Below are positions 22,200 through 30,371 of a stretch of DNA of 40,931 bases, piece by piece (within the stretch, counting starts at the first letter, position 1; each line of letters begins with the position of its first letter). A model generated the notes under the pieces. The model made no database searches and was not told the DNA's origin. It saw only the letters and a list, made by a program, of their open reading frames with translations. The DNA is taken from the NCBI RefSeq assembly GCF_014650915.1, contig NZ_BMVW01000002.1, positions 422,677 to 463,607 on the forward strand. The letters run 5' to 3'. The translations under genes and the position numbers were made by a program. The DNA is from Streptomyces poonensis. Its GTDB lineage: Bacteria > Actinomycetota > Actinomycetes > Streptomycetales > Streptomycetaceae.

Positions 22200-22486
22200 T
22201 GAACGAGCACAGCACACATCCGGCGGACGACGCGTCCCCGGCCCAGAACATCGAGTACCGCGTCGCCCACCTGCAGGACCGTCTGACCAAGGGAGAGGCC
22301 GCCGAGCAGGGGGTGCGGGTGGAGGCCCGCGGCCCGGCCGTGCTCCTCACCGGCACCGTGCCCTCGGCGCAGTGCCGGGACCAGGTCCTGCGGGCTGCCG
22401 AGGAGGAGCTCGCCGGGTTCCCGTTCCACAGCGACATCGTGATCGCGGGTACGGACTCGCCCGACCACGCGGAGGAGCTCGCATGA
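22199..22486 (+). CDS. BON-domain-like small protein
   Basis: A 95-residue protein overlapping the genes on both sides (ATGA-type). The segment GVRVEARGPAVLLTGTVPSA followed by QCRDQVLRAAEEELAGFPFH has the strand-strand-helix look of a BON domain, found in proteins that bind phospholipids, hydrophobic ligands or K+. No signal peptide is present, so it acts in the cytoplasm, perhaps as an adaptor between the nucleotidyltransferase and the phosphoesterase. The domain call rests on pattern only. Confidence 0.65.
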   Translation: MNEHSTHPADDASPAQNIEYRVAHLQDRLTKGEAAEQGVRVEARGPAVLLTGTVPSAQCRDQVLRAAEEELAGFPFHSDIVIAGTDSPDHAEELA

Positions 22487-23283
22487 TCAGGGTGGCAGCC
22501 GTGGGGGACATCCACATGGGGCCCGAGAGCCAGGGAGTGCTCAGGCCCGCGTTCGACACCCTGCCCGAGTGTGCCGACGTCCTGCTGCTGGCGGGCGATC
22601 TCACCCGGCACGGCACGGTGGAGGAGGCGCGCGTCGTGGCGGACGAGATCCGGGGCCTGGCGGTGCCCGTCGTCGCCGTCCTCGGCAACCACGACCACCA
22701 CGACGACCGGCCCGACGAGGTCGCCGCGCTCCTCGAGGACGCGGGCGCCCAGGTTCTGGAGGGGCGGGGAACCGTCGTCGACACCGCCGGAGGGCGGATC
22801 GGCGTGGCCGGCACCAAGGGGTTCGGGGGCGGCTTCGTGGGCCGCAGCGCCGGGGAGTTCGGCGAGCCGGTCATGAAGGAGTTCGTCCGGTACTCGCGCC
22901 ACTGCGCCGACGGGCTGCGCCGGTCCCTGGAGGAACTGGGCGGGCAGGACTGCGACGTACGCGTCGCCCTCACCCACTTCTCCCCCGTGGCCGAGACCCT
23001 GGCCGGCGAACCGCTGGAGATCTATCCGTTCCTCGGCACCTATCTGCTGGCGGAGGCGATCGACACCGCGGGCGCGGACCTCGCCGTCCACGGGCACGCC
23101 CACGCCGGTTCGGAGCACGGGATCACGAGCGGCGGCGTCCGGGTGCGCAACGTGGCCCAGCCCGTCATCAAGCGCGCCTTCAACGTGTACCACGTGCAGG
23201 GCCGGGAGCCCGCCGGGGCCGGAGCCGGTGCCGGGGACGAGCGGCGGCCCGCCGACGTGCCGTCACCGGGGTACATGACGTAA
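22483..23283 (+). CDS. Metallophosphoesterase (calcineurin-like)
   Basis: A 266-residue cytoplasmic phosphoesterase. It shows the ordered metal-binding motifs GDIHMG (D-x-H), LLLAGDLTRHG (G-D), VLGNHDHHDD (G-N-H-D), LTHFSPV and HGHAHAGSE (G-H-x-H), so the two-metal site is complete. The family cleaves phosphomonoesters, phosphodiesters or nucleotides; the substrate is unknown. The C-terminal 30 residues are Gly/Ala/Pro-rich and disordered. Its start overlaps the BON-like gene, and a large hairpin follows the stop, closing a three-gene operon. Confidence 0.9.
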   Translation: MIRVAAVGDIHMGPESQGVLRPAFDTLPECADVLLLAGDLTRHGTVEEARVVADEIRGLAVPVVAVLGNHDHHDDRPDEVAALLEDAGAQVLEGRGTVVDTAGGRIGVAGTKGFGGGFVGRSAGEFGEPVMKEFVRYSRHCADGLRRSLEELGGQDCDVRVALTHFSPVAETLAGEPLEIYPFLGTYLLAEAIDTAGADLAVHGHAHAGSEHGITSGGVRVRNVAQPVIKRAFNVYHVQGREPAGAGAGAGDERRPADVPSPGYMT

Positions 23284-23320
23284 GGGCGGAACGGCTCCTC
23301 GTACGCCTCGCCCGTCGAGC

Positions 23321-23391
23321 CCGGTCCGTCCTCGCGTCCTCGCGTCCTCGCGTCCGCGCGGCGCGCGGGCGGAGGACGGAGGACGGACCGG
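23321..23391. terminator. Long terminator-like hairpin with internal 8-bp repeats
   Basis: CCGGTCCGTCCTC (23321-23333) pairs perfectly with GAGGACGGACCGG (23379-23391). The interior includes tandem copies of GTCCTCGC (about 23328-23351) that can pair in register with further GGAGGAC copies. It follows the metallophosphoesterase gene and precedes the aldo/keto reductase by 20 bases. Confidence 0.65.
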
Positions 23392-23410
23392 CGAATGCGA
23401 GACTGGCGGG

Positions 23411-24394
23411 ATGGAAGAACGTGAATTCGTCAGATCGGGTCAGTGGGCGTCCGTCGTCGGACTCGGCACCTGGCAACTGGGCGCCGACTGGGGCGACGTG
23501 GACGACAGGGAAGCCCAGTCGGTGCTGGAGGCGGCGGCCGAGTCCGGGGTGACCTTCTTCGACACGGCCGACGTGTACGGCGACGGGCGCAGCGAGCAGA
23601 CCATCGCCGGGTTCCTGCGGAGCCGGCAGGACCTGCATGTGCTGGTCGCCACGAAGATGGGCCGCCGGGTCGAGCAGATCCCGCAGAACTATGTCCTGGA
23701 GAACTTTCGCGCCTGGAACGACCGTTCCCGGCGCAACCTCGGTGTCGACTGCATCGACTTGGTGCAGCTGCACTGCCCGCCGACGCCCGTCTACTCCTCG
23801 GACGAGGTGTTCGACGCCCTGGACACGCTGGTCGAGGGCGAGTGCGTCGGCGCGTACGGCGTCAGCGTGGAGACCTGCGCGGAGGCGCTGGCCGCGATCG
23901 AGCGGCCGAACGTGGCGAGTGTGCAGATCATCCTCAACCCGTTCCGCATGAAGCCGCTGCTGGAGGTGCTCCCGGCGGCCCGCGAGGCGGGCGTGGGCAT
24001 CATCGCGCGCGTGCCGCTGGCCTCCGGTCTGCTGTCGGGCAAGTACACGAAGGCGACGGTCTTCCCCGAGAACGACCACCGGTCGTTCAACCGGCACGGT
24101 GAGGCCTTCGACCAGGGCGAGACCTTCTCCGGCGTCGACTACGCGACGGGCGTCGAGGCGGCCGCCGAGTTCTCCGCGCTCGTCCCGGAGGGGTACACCC
24201 CGGCCCAGCTGGCGCTCCGCTGGATCGTCCAGCAGCCGGGCGTCACCACCGTCATCCCCGGCGCCCGCTCGCCCGAGCAGGCCCGGGCCAACGCGGCCGC
24301 CGCCAAGCTGCCGCCGCTGTCCGACGAGACGCTCACCGCGATCCGCGACCTGTACGACCGGCGGATCAAGGACCAGGTCGAGGGCCGCTGGTAG
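23411..24394 (+). CDS. Aldo/keto reductase
   Basis: A 327-residue TIM-barrel NADPH-dependent oxidoreductase that reduces carbonyls to alcohols. It shows the catalytic tetrad: Asp and Tyr in FFDTADVYGDGRSEQ, Lys in LVATKMGRR and His in DLVQLHCPP. The cofactor loop VTTVIPGARSPEQARANAAA is also standard. The length and GLGTWQLGADWGDVD start fit the branch often annotated as general stress protein 69-like. The start ATG is spaced from GCGAATGCGAGACTGGCGGG without a strong ribosome binding site. Monocistronic, ended by a perfect terminator. Confidence 0.93.
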   Translation: MEEREFVRSGQWASVVGLGTWQLGADWGDVDDREAQSVLEAAAESGVTFFDTADVYGDGRSEQTIAGFLRSRQDLHVLVATKMGRRVEQIPQNYVLENFRAWNDRSRRNLGVDCIDLVQLHCPPTPVYSSDEVFDALDTLVEGECVGAYGVSVETCAEALAAIERPNVASVQIILNPFRMKPLLEVLPAAREAGVGIIARVPLASGLLSGKYTKATVFPENDHRSFNRHGEAFDQGETFSGVDYATGVEAAAEFSALVPEGYTPAQLALRWIVQQPGVTTVIPGARSPEQARANAAAAKLPPLSDETLTAIRDLYDRRIKDQVEGRW

Positions 24395-24430
24395 GCGTAG
24401 GCGCACCACCGGTCGTACCACCGTGACGAC

Positions 24431-24469
24431 ACAGCTCAGGAGCAGCCCGAGTGGCTGCTCCTGAGCTGT
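24431..24469. terminator. Strong bidirectional terminator
   Basis: ACAGCTCAGGAGCAGCC (24431-24447) pairs perfectly over 17 bases with GGCTGCTCCTGAGCTGT (24453-24469) around a 5-base loop. It lies between the aldo/keto reductase gene and a converging small gene. Confidence 0.92.
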
Positions 24470-24488
24470 CTCCGGCCGCTCCCGGAGG

Positions 24489-24929
24489 TCACATCCGTCC
24501 GCCGATCCACCGCGCGACGGGACCGTACGTGTGGCGCTCCGCGCGGCGGCCCGCCGCGTAGGACGCGGCGGTCAGCGCGGTGAGGCCCGCGCCGACGCCC
24601 GCGGCGACGAGCTTGCGGTGCATGACCACCGTCCAGGCCGTCCTCGCGGTGGCCGCCACCTGGCCCGAGGCGGTGACGATCGCCTGACGTCCCGTCTCGA
24701 CGCCCTTGACCGCCGCCTGGACGGCCCCGGACGTCACGTCGGCCGTCCGTCCGGCGGCGGCCGACGTGGCGGACCCGGCCGCTGACGTCGCGTCATCCGC
24801 CGTCCGCCCGGCGGTCTTCGCGGACTGCGCGGCGGGAGCCGTCGCCTTCTCCGCGGCCCGCTGGCCCCTGGCTGCGGCCGCGCGCGGGGACGCGGTCTTC
24901 CGGCTCGTGTTCTCGTTCGTTCCACTCAT
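24489..24929 (-). CDS. Ala-rich low-complexity protein with C-terminal membrane segment
   Basis: A 146-residue protein. The first 90 residues are Ala/Thr/Lys/Arg-rich with repeats like AGRTADDATSAAGSATSAAA and an amphipathic pattern (AVQAAVKGVETGRQAIVTAS). Near the C-terminus LVAAGVGAGLTALTAASYAA is a single hydrophobic helix, followed by RRAERHTYGPVARWIGGRM. No family recognised; it resembles basic, apolipoprotein-like membrane-associated proteins of streptomycetes. The start is uncertain: ATG 24929 (MSGTNENTSRKT), ATG 24968, or GTG 24980, the last having the best upstream TGAGG. It is divergent from the molybdenum hydroxylase operon. Confidence 0.65.
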   Translation of the reverse strand: MSGTNENTSRKTASPRAAAARGQRAAEKATAPAAQSAKTAGRTADDATSAAGSATSAAAGRTADVTSGAVQAAVKGVETGRQAIVTASGQVAATARTAWTVVMHRKLVAAGVGAGLTALTAASYAAGRRAERHTYGPVARWIGGRM

Positions 24930-24938
24930 GGGAACCGC

Positions 24939-24962
24939 TTTGCCGTTCGAGTGAACGGCAAA
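24939..24962. promoter_or_regulatory. Perfect 10-bp inverted repeat in the divergent gap
   Basis: TTTGCCGTTC (24939-24948) and GAACGGCAAA (24953-24962) are perfect complements with a 4-base centre. It sits just upstream of the preferred start of the minus-strand gene; depending on the true start it is an operator, a leader hairpin or coding sequence. Confidence 0.45.
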
Positions 24963-25133
24963 CGCCATGTGCTCGTTCACCCGTTCGCCTCACGGTGTGC
25001 GACGAACGCCGCGCCTCGCCCTCACTCCCCGTACACATCCGGCGTCTCCCGCGTGCCGGTCCGTGTCGGCTGCCGCAGCCTGGATACGCGACCCGACAGC
25101 ATCCTGTCCCCCCGCGGAAGGCCATCGAACTCC

Positions 25134-25730
25134 ATGGGCAGCCAACCTCACGACGCCACCCCGGGCGGCGCCGGCGCCTCCGTCCCGGCGGAAACGACGG
25201 AAAGCGCGGAAAGTCATCACTCCGACGTGACGCTCCGCGTCAACGGCACCTCCCGGACCCTGACCCTCGACCACCGGCGCGCGCTGCTGGACGTCCTGCG
25301 CGAGGACCTGGACCTCACGGGCGCCAAGAAGGGCTGCGACCACGGCCAGTGCGGTGCCTGCACGGTGCTGGTCGACGGCCGCCGGGTCAACAGCTGTCTC
25401 CTGCTCGCGGTCTCGCTCGACGGCCGCGAGGTCGTCACCGTGGAGGGGCTGGGCGACGGCGACGGGGAGGTGCACCCCCTCCAGCAGGCCTTCCTCGACC
25501 GCGACGCCTTCCAGTGCGGTTACTGCACCCCGGGACAGATCTGTTCCGCACTGGGCGCGGTCGACGAGGCGGCGATGGGCCACCCGTCGCACGTCACGGA
25601 CCCCGGCAGGCCGTCGGGCCGGCCGATGCCGCTCGACCGGGACGAGATCCGTGAGCGGCTGAGCGGCAACCTGTGCCGCTGCGGCGCCTATCCGCACATC
25701 GTCGACGCCGTGGAGGACGTGATCCGGTGA
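25134..25730 (+). CDS. Molybdenum hydroxylase small subunit, 2x[2Fe-2S]
   Basis: A 198-residue subunit of the xanthine dehydrogenase/aldehyde oxidoreductase family. It has the plant-type ferredoxin cluster (GCDHGQCGACTVLVDGRRVN with a later Cys in NSCLLL) and the helical [2Fe-2S] domain (CGYCTPGQICS, CRCGAYPHIV). It passes electrons from the Mo site to FAD. The 32-residue N-terminal extension has no twin-arginine motif, so export is not indicated, unlike the Tat-exported E. coli PaoA. Insert PSHVTDPGRPSGRPMPLDRD between the clusters is typical of this branch. The stop overlaps the next start (GTGA). Confidence 0.93.
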   Translation: MGSQPHDATPGGAGASVPAETTESAESHHSDVTLRVNGTSRTLTLDHRRALLDVLREDLDLTGAKKGCDHGQCGACTVLVDGRRVNSCLLLAVSLDGREVVTVEGLGDGDGEVHPLQQAFLDRDAFQCGYCTPGQICSALGAVDEAAMGHPSHVTDPGRPSGRPMPLDRDEIRERLSGNLCRCGAYPHIVDAVEDVIR

Positions 25731-26728
25731 AACCCTTCGCCTATGTACGCGCCGGGAGTGTCGAGGAGGCGGCCGAGGCGTACGCGACCCGCCCCGGCGC
25801 CCGTTACCTCGGCGGCGGCACCAACCTCGTCGACCTGATGAAACTGGGCGTGGAGGAACCCCGCGCCCTCATCGACGTCAGCCGGCTGCCCCTGGACACG
25901 GTGACGGAGCTGCCCGACGGTTCGCTGCGCATCGGGGCCACGGTCCGCAACAGCGACGCCGCCGCCCACCCGGCCGTCCGCGACCGCTGGCCCGCCCTGT
26001 CCCAGGCACTGCTCGCGGGCGCCTCCGGGCAGCTGCGCAACACGGCGACGACGGGCGGCAACCTGCTCCAGCGCACGCGCTGCCCGTACTTCCAGGACGT
26101 CACCAAGCCCTGCAACAAGCGGCAGCCCGGCAGCGGCTGCGGCGCCCTCGACGGGGTCCACCGCGACCACGCGGTCCTCGGGCACTCCGAGACCTGCGTC
26201 GCCACCCACCCGTCCGACATGGCGGTGGCCCTCGCGGCCCTCGACGCCCGGATCGAGCTGTACGGGGCCGACGGGGTCCGCAGTGTGCCCGCGGACCGCT
26301 TCCACCGGCTGCCCGGCGACCGCCCGGAGCGGGACACCGAGATCCGCCCCGGCGAACTCGTCACGGGCGTGGTGCTGCCGGCGGCCACGGCCGGTCTGCC
26401 GTCCCTGTATCGCAAGGCCCGCGACCGCGCCTCGTACGCGTTCGCCCTCGCCTCCGTCGCCGCCGTCCTGCGCGTCGAGGGAGGGGTGGTCCAGCAGGTG
26501 GGGATCGCCTTCGGCGCGCTGGCGCACCGGCCGTGGCGGGCCGAGCGGGCCGAGGCGGCGCTCCTGGGCGCGGCCCCCACGAGGGCCGCCTTCGAGCACG
26601 CCCTCGACCTGGAGCTGGAGGCCGCCCGGCCGCTGCGGGACAACGCCTACAAGGTGCCCCTGGCCCGCAACATCGGTGTGGACGTCCTGACCCGCCTGGC
26701 CCCGCCCGCCGCGACCGACCTGACCTGA
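25727..26728 (+). CDS. Molybdenum hydroxylase FAD subunit with extra [4Fe-4S] site (PaoB-like)
   Basis: A 333-residue FAD-binding subunit starting at a GTG that overlaps the small-subunit stop. FAD contacts are ARYLGGGTNLVDLMKLGVEE and LRNTATTGGNLLQRTRCPYF. Four Cys, at about residues 119, 129, 138 and 157 (TRCPYFQD, KPCNKRQPGSGCG, ETCVATHPSD), reproduce the additional [4Fe-4S] cluster known from the periplasmic aldehyde oxidoreductase PaoABC of E. coli and the 4-hydroxybenzoyl-CoA reductase family. This identifies the PaoB branch rather than ordinary xanthine dehydrogenase. The enzyme probably oxidises aldehydes. Confidence 0.93.
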   Translation: MKPFAYVRAGSVEEAAEAYATRPGARYLGGGTNLVDLMKLGVEEPRALIDVSRLPLDTVTELPDGSLRIGATVRNSDAAAHPAVRDRWPALSQALLAGASGQLRNTATTGGNLLQRTRCPYFQDVTKPCNKRQPGSGCGALDGVHRDHAVLGHSETCVATHPSDMAVALAALDARIELYGADGVRSVPADRFHRLPGDRPERDTEIRPGELVTGVVLPAATAGLPSLYRKARDRASYAFALASVAAVLRVEGGVVQQVGIAFGALAHRPWRAERAEAALLGAAPTRAAFEHALDLELEAARPLRDNAYKVPLARNIGVDVLTRLAPPAATDLT

Positions 26729-26767
26729 CCCCGACGCCGGCACGCCTCAAGGGCGAAGGAGAACCAC

Positions 26768-28918
26768 ATGACCGACTCCCCGGCCGACCCCATGGCCGAG
26801 CCTCACACCGCCACCGGTGCCCCCGCCGAGCGCCGGGAAGGGCGGCAGAAAGTGACCGGCGCCGCCCGCTACGCCGCCGAGCACCCGCTGCCCGGACGGG
26901 CCCACGGATGGCCGTTGCAGGCGGCGGTCGCCCGCGGCCGGGTCCGCCGCGTCGACGCCTCGGGCGCCCTGGAGATGCCGGGCGTCCTCACCGTGCTCAC
27001 CCACGAGAACGCGCCCCGGCTGAACGAGCCGGACGACCCCATGCTCGCCGTCCTGCAGGACGCCCGGGTGCCGCACCGCGGCTGGCAGGTGGCCCTGGTC
27101 GTCGCCGAGACCCTGGAGCAGGCACGCGCCGGTGCCGCGGCGGTCCGCGTCGACTACGAGACCGAGGCCCACGACGTCACCCTCACCGAGGACCATCCCG
27201 CCGCGTACGTCCCCGACGAGGCCAACGGCGGGCAGCCCGGCACGCGGGAACGCGGCAACCCGGAGGCCGACTTCGACTCCGCGCCCGTCAAGGTCGACGC
27301 CGTCTACCGGGTGCCGCCCCTCCACAACCACCCGATGGAGCCCCACGCGTCCACCGCCCGCTTCGACGGCGACCGGCTCATCGTGCACACCTCCAGCCAG
27401 GGCGGCACGACCGTCCGGCAGACCCTCGCCGCGCTGTTCGGGCTGCCCGAGGAGCGGATCACCGTCTCCGCCGAGCACGTGGGCGGCGGGTTCGGGTCGA
27501 AGGGGACACCGCGCCCGGACGTGGTGCTGGCCGTGATGGCCGCCCGGGAGACCGGCCGGCCCGTCACCGTCGCCCTGCCTCGCGCCCAGCTCGCCACCGT
27601 CGTCGGGCATCGGGCCCCCACCCTGCAGCGGCTGCGCCTCGGCGCCGGGCGGGACGGCCGTCTCACCTCCCTCATCCACGAGGTCACGACCCACACCTCG
27701 CACGTCAAGGAGTTCGTGGAGCAGGCCGCCGTCCCCTCGCGCGTCATGTACGCCTCACCCCACAGCCGGACCCTGCACCGGGTGACCCCGCTGGACGTAC
27801 CGAGCCCGTCCTGGATGCGGGCGCCCGGCGAGGCCCCGGGGATGTACGCCCTGGAGTCGGCCATGGACGAGCTGGCCGACGCGCTCGGCATGGACCCGGT
27901 CGAGCTGCGGATCGTCAACGACACGGACCACGAGCCGGACAGCGGCGATCCGTTCAGCAGCAGGCACCTGGTGGAGTGCCTGCGGGAGGGCGCCCGCCGC
28001 TTCGACTGGGCCGGCCGCGCCACCCGGGCGCGGGCCGCCACGGGGAACGTGCTGGTGGGGTCGGGCGTGGCCGCGGCCACCTATCCCGTGATGGTGTCGC
28101 CGTCCACCGCGTCCGCGCACGCCCTGCCCGACGGCACCTTCGTCGTACGGGTCAACGCCGCCGACATCGGTACGGGCGCCCGCACCGTGCTCGCCCAGGT
28201 CGCCGCCGACGCCCTCGGCGTCCCGCTGGCGGACGTCCGCACGGAGGTGGGCAACAGCGATCTGCCCGCCGCTCCCCTGGCCGGCGGGTCGTCCGGCACG
28301 GCGTCCTGGGGCTGGGCCGTGCACGAGGCGTGCACGGAGCTGAAGGACCGGCTGGCCGCCCACGCCGGGCCCCTCCCGGCGGACGGACTGGACGCCCACG
28401 CCGACACCAGCGGCACGGCCGACGCGGACAGCCCCTACGCCCGGCACTCCTTCGGCGCCCATTTCGCCGAGGTCGCCGTCGACACGGTCACCGGCGAGGT
28501 GCGGGTCCGCCGGCTGCTGAGCGTGTTCGCCGCCGGCCGCATCCTGAACGCCCGCACCGCGCGCTCCCAGTTCATCGGCGGCATGACCATGGGGCTGGGC
28601 ATGGCGCTGACCGAGAGCAGCACGATGGACGCCGCCTTCGGGGACTTCGCCGAGCGCGACCTGGCCTCGTACCACGTGCCCGTCCACGCCGACGTGCCCG
28701 CGATCGAGGCGCACTGGATCGAGGAGGACGATCCGCACCTCAACCCCATGGGGAGCAAGGGGATCGGCGAGATCGGCATCGTCGGCACGGCCGCGGCCAT
28801 CGGCAACGCCGTCCATCACGCCACCGGGATCCGCTTCCGCGAGCTGCCGCTCACACCCGACAAGGTGCTGACCGCCCTCGGCGAGCGGCATCCCGTACGG
28901 CCCACTATGACCGCCTGA
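26768..28918 (+). CDS. Molybdenum hydroxylase large (Moco-binding) subunit (PaoC-like)
   Basis: A 716-residue catalytic subunit that binds molybdopterin cofactor and hydroxylates the substrate. Features include the substrate-channel region VPPLHNHPMEPHASTARFDG, EHVGGGFGSKG, MRAPGEAPGMYALESAMDEL, and the catalytic Glu at about residue 668 in GSKGIGEIGIVGTA. The order matches the aldehyde-oxidoreductase family. Start ATG with GAAGGAGAACCAC. It lies 39 bases after the FAD subunit. No XdhC/PaoD-type chaperone or moco genes adjoin, so maturation depends on unlinked genes. Confidence 0.94.
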   Translation: MTDSPADPMAEPHTATGAPAERREGRQKVTGAARYAAEHPLPGRAHGWPLQAAVARGRVRRVDASGALEMPGVLTVLTHENAPRLNEPDDPMLAVLQDARVPHRGWQVALVVAETLEQARAGAAAVRVDYETEAHDVTLTEDHPAAYVPDEANGGQPGTRERGNPEADFDSAPVKVDAVYRVPPLHNHPMEPHASTARFDGDRLIVHTSSQGGTTVRQTLAALFGLPEERITVSAEHVGGGFGSKGTPRPDVVLAVMAARETGRPVTVALPRAQLATVVGHRAPTLQRLRLGAGRDGRLTSLIHEVTTHTSHVKEFVEQAAVPSRVMYASPHSRTLHRVTPLDVPSPSWMRAPGEAPGMYALESAMDELADALGMDPVELRIVNDTDHEPDSGDPFSSRHLVECLREGARRFDWAGRATRARAATGNVLVGSGVAAATYPVMVSPSTASAHALPDGTFVVRVNAADIGTGARTVLAQVAADALGVPLADVRTEVGNSDLPAAPLAGGSSGTASWGWAVHEACTELKDRLAAHAGPLPADGLDAHADTSGTADADSPYARHSFGAHFAEVAVDTVTGEVRVRRLLSVFAAGRILNARTARSQFIGGMTMGLGMALTESSTMDAAFGDFAERDLASYHVPVHADVPAIEAHWIEEDDPHLNPMGSKGIGEIGIVGTAAAIGNAVHHATGIRFRELPLTPDKVLTALGERHPVRPTMTA

Positions 28919-29020
28919 CACACCCGTGTGGGGGGTTACGGGAACCCTCCCTTCGGGCTCTTGACGTGAGCGGACCATACTGGGAGGTGCACCCCGACTC
29001 CCATCTGCGCAGGTAGAACC

Positions 29021-30238
29021 ATGGCGAAGTCCCCCGCTGCCCGTGCCACGGCTCCCGACAGCGTCTGGCTGGCGCGCGGGCGTCACACGGGCACCACCCC
29101 CGCCGAGGAGCTGATCCGCCACCGTCTGGCGGAGCTGAAGAGCACCGAGGCGATCCAGGACCATCTGGAGTTCGACGGCCCCGACGACGACTCCGACTCC
29201 GGCCGGCGCGCCTTCGAGGCGCGCTGGCTGGTCGCCGGCGACGTCGTGGTCCGTGCACGCATGACCGTCGGCCCGCCGGACGGCAGGGACGGCGCACAGG
29301 AGTGGGTGCTCGCGGCGGAGGCGGAGCGTCCCTGGGAGCTCGGCTGGCCGTCTCCCGCCACCGTCTTCTGGCCCGAGGACGAGTACGTCGCCTGGGACCA
29401 GGACGTGGTCCCGGGTCTCCGCTTCCGTACGACGAATCCGCTGCCCACGGACGACAAGGAGCTGCGGCGCCTGCTCAGGGACTGTGTCCGGCGCAGCGGG
29501 AGCATCCATGTCGTCGTCCACGAGGCCATGACCCCGGACGAGCGCGGACGACGCCCCCTGACGCCGCTGCTGCCGCCGAGTCTGCGCCACCGCGTGGTGG
29601 AGCACCGGGCCGCGCCGGACCAGTTCCAGATCGTCAACTGGGTGCTCGACGACCTGGGCGCGCGGGTGCCGCGCGGCGGCGCCGTCGTGCTGCCGAGCAC
29701 GCCCCCGCGCCCCGGCTACGACGCCGGCGACTTCGCGGTCCGCACGGTGTTCCTCGACGGTTCGGAGCCGGCCGAGCTCATCGACACGGTGCTGCGGTAC
29801 GCCGCGCTGCCCCGGCCGCTGCCGGAGTGGGCCGAGGAGGCCGTCACCGGGCTGCGCGAGCAGTGGCACCTGATGACCCTCGAGGAGGAACTGGCCCAGG
29901 CCCGCGCCCTGGTGGCCACGTACGCGGAGGCCCTGGAGGCCATGACGAAGTCCCGGGACCTCTACCGCGAGGCCGCCGAACGCGCGCACGAGGCGCTGAG
30001 CGCCTACCGGGAGGGCAACGGCACGCTGCCCGCGCCGCGCGAGGAACCCCGTCCGCGTGAACGTTTCTCTCTGCGCGCGCTGACGAAGCCGCTGGAGCGC
30101 GCACGGGCCGGGCTGCTCGCCGCTTCCTCCGAGTCGAGATCCGAGACCGAGCCCGAGACCGTCCCCGCACCCGCGTCCGCACCCAAGCCGGAGGCCGAGA
30201 CCGAACCCGATCGCGAGGGCGTCAAGGAGAGCACGTAA
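29021..30238 (+). CDS. Uncharacterised protein with C-terminal coiled coil
   Basis: A 405-residue protein I cannot assign. Residues 1-290 look like a compact mixed fold (WELGWPSPATVFWPEDEYVA, RHRVVEHRAAPDQFQIVNWV). Residues about 280-330 form a helical, probably coiled-coil stretch (LREQWHLMTLEEELAQARAL, SRDLYREAAERAHEALSAYR). The last 60 residues are a Pro/Glu-rich disordered tail. No signal or membrane segment. The start is supported by AGGTAGAACC upstream. It stands alone between the molybdenum hydroxylase and the iron-box-controlled reductase. Confidence 0.75.
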   Translation: MAKSPAARATAPDSVWLARGRHTGTTPAEELIRHRLAELKSTEAIQDHLEFDGPDDDSDSGRRAFEARWLVAGDVVVRARMTVGPPDGRDGAQEWVLAAEAERPWELGWPSPATVFWPEDEYVAWDQDVVPGLRFRTTNPLPTDDKELRRLLRDCVRRSGSIHVVVHEAMTPDERGRRPLTPLLPPSLRHRVVEHRAAPDQFQIVNWVLDDLGARVPRGGAVVLPSTPPRPGYDAGDFAVRTVFLDGSEPAELIDTVLRYAALPRPLPEWAEEAVTGLREQWHLMTLEEELAQARALVATYAEALEAMTKSRDLYREAAERAHEALSAYREGNGTLPAPREEPRPRERFSLRALTKPLERARAGLLAASSESRSETEPETVPAPASAPKPEAETEPDREGVKEST

Positions 30239-30302
30239 CATGGGCCGTCTGGGTTCCCTGGCCATAAAAGTGGTTTATGAGGTCATAGGGCCGACCCTCG
30301 TA

Positions 30303-30337
30303 CCAGCTTAGGGTTACCTTAGTTTAGGGTTGCCTAC
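30303..30337. promoter_or_regulatory. Two overlapping DmdR1/IdeR-type iron boxes
   Basis: The stretch holds TTAGGGTTACCTTA (from 30308) and TTAGTTTAGGGTTGCCTAC (30319-30337). Against the actinobacterial iron-box consensus TTAGGTTAGGCTAACCTAA I count 13 and 14 matches of 19 for two sites offset by 16 bases (30303-30321 and 30319-30337). The region is clearly A/T-rich for this genome and lies 35-70 bases before the reductase start, where bound Fe-DmdR1 would block transcription. Confidence 0.6.
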
Positions 30338-30371
30338 GAGTCGTTCATCACCGCTCGAAGGGAACCTGATC

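Noticed and set aside
23180..24421. 413-codon antisense frame over the aldo/keto reductase
   Set aside because: No recognisable motif; the sense strand has the full catalytic tetrad.
27755..30265. 836-codon antisense frame over the Mo-hydroxylase large subunit and the following gene
   Set aside because: Spans two well-supported genes on the other strand and has only low-complexity Gly/Val/Arg content.
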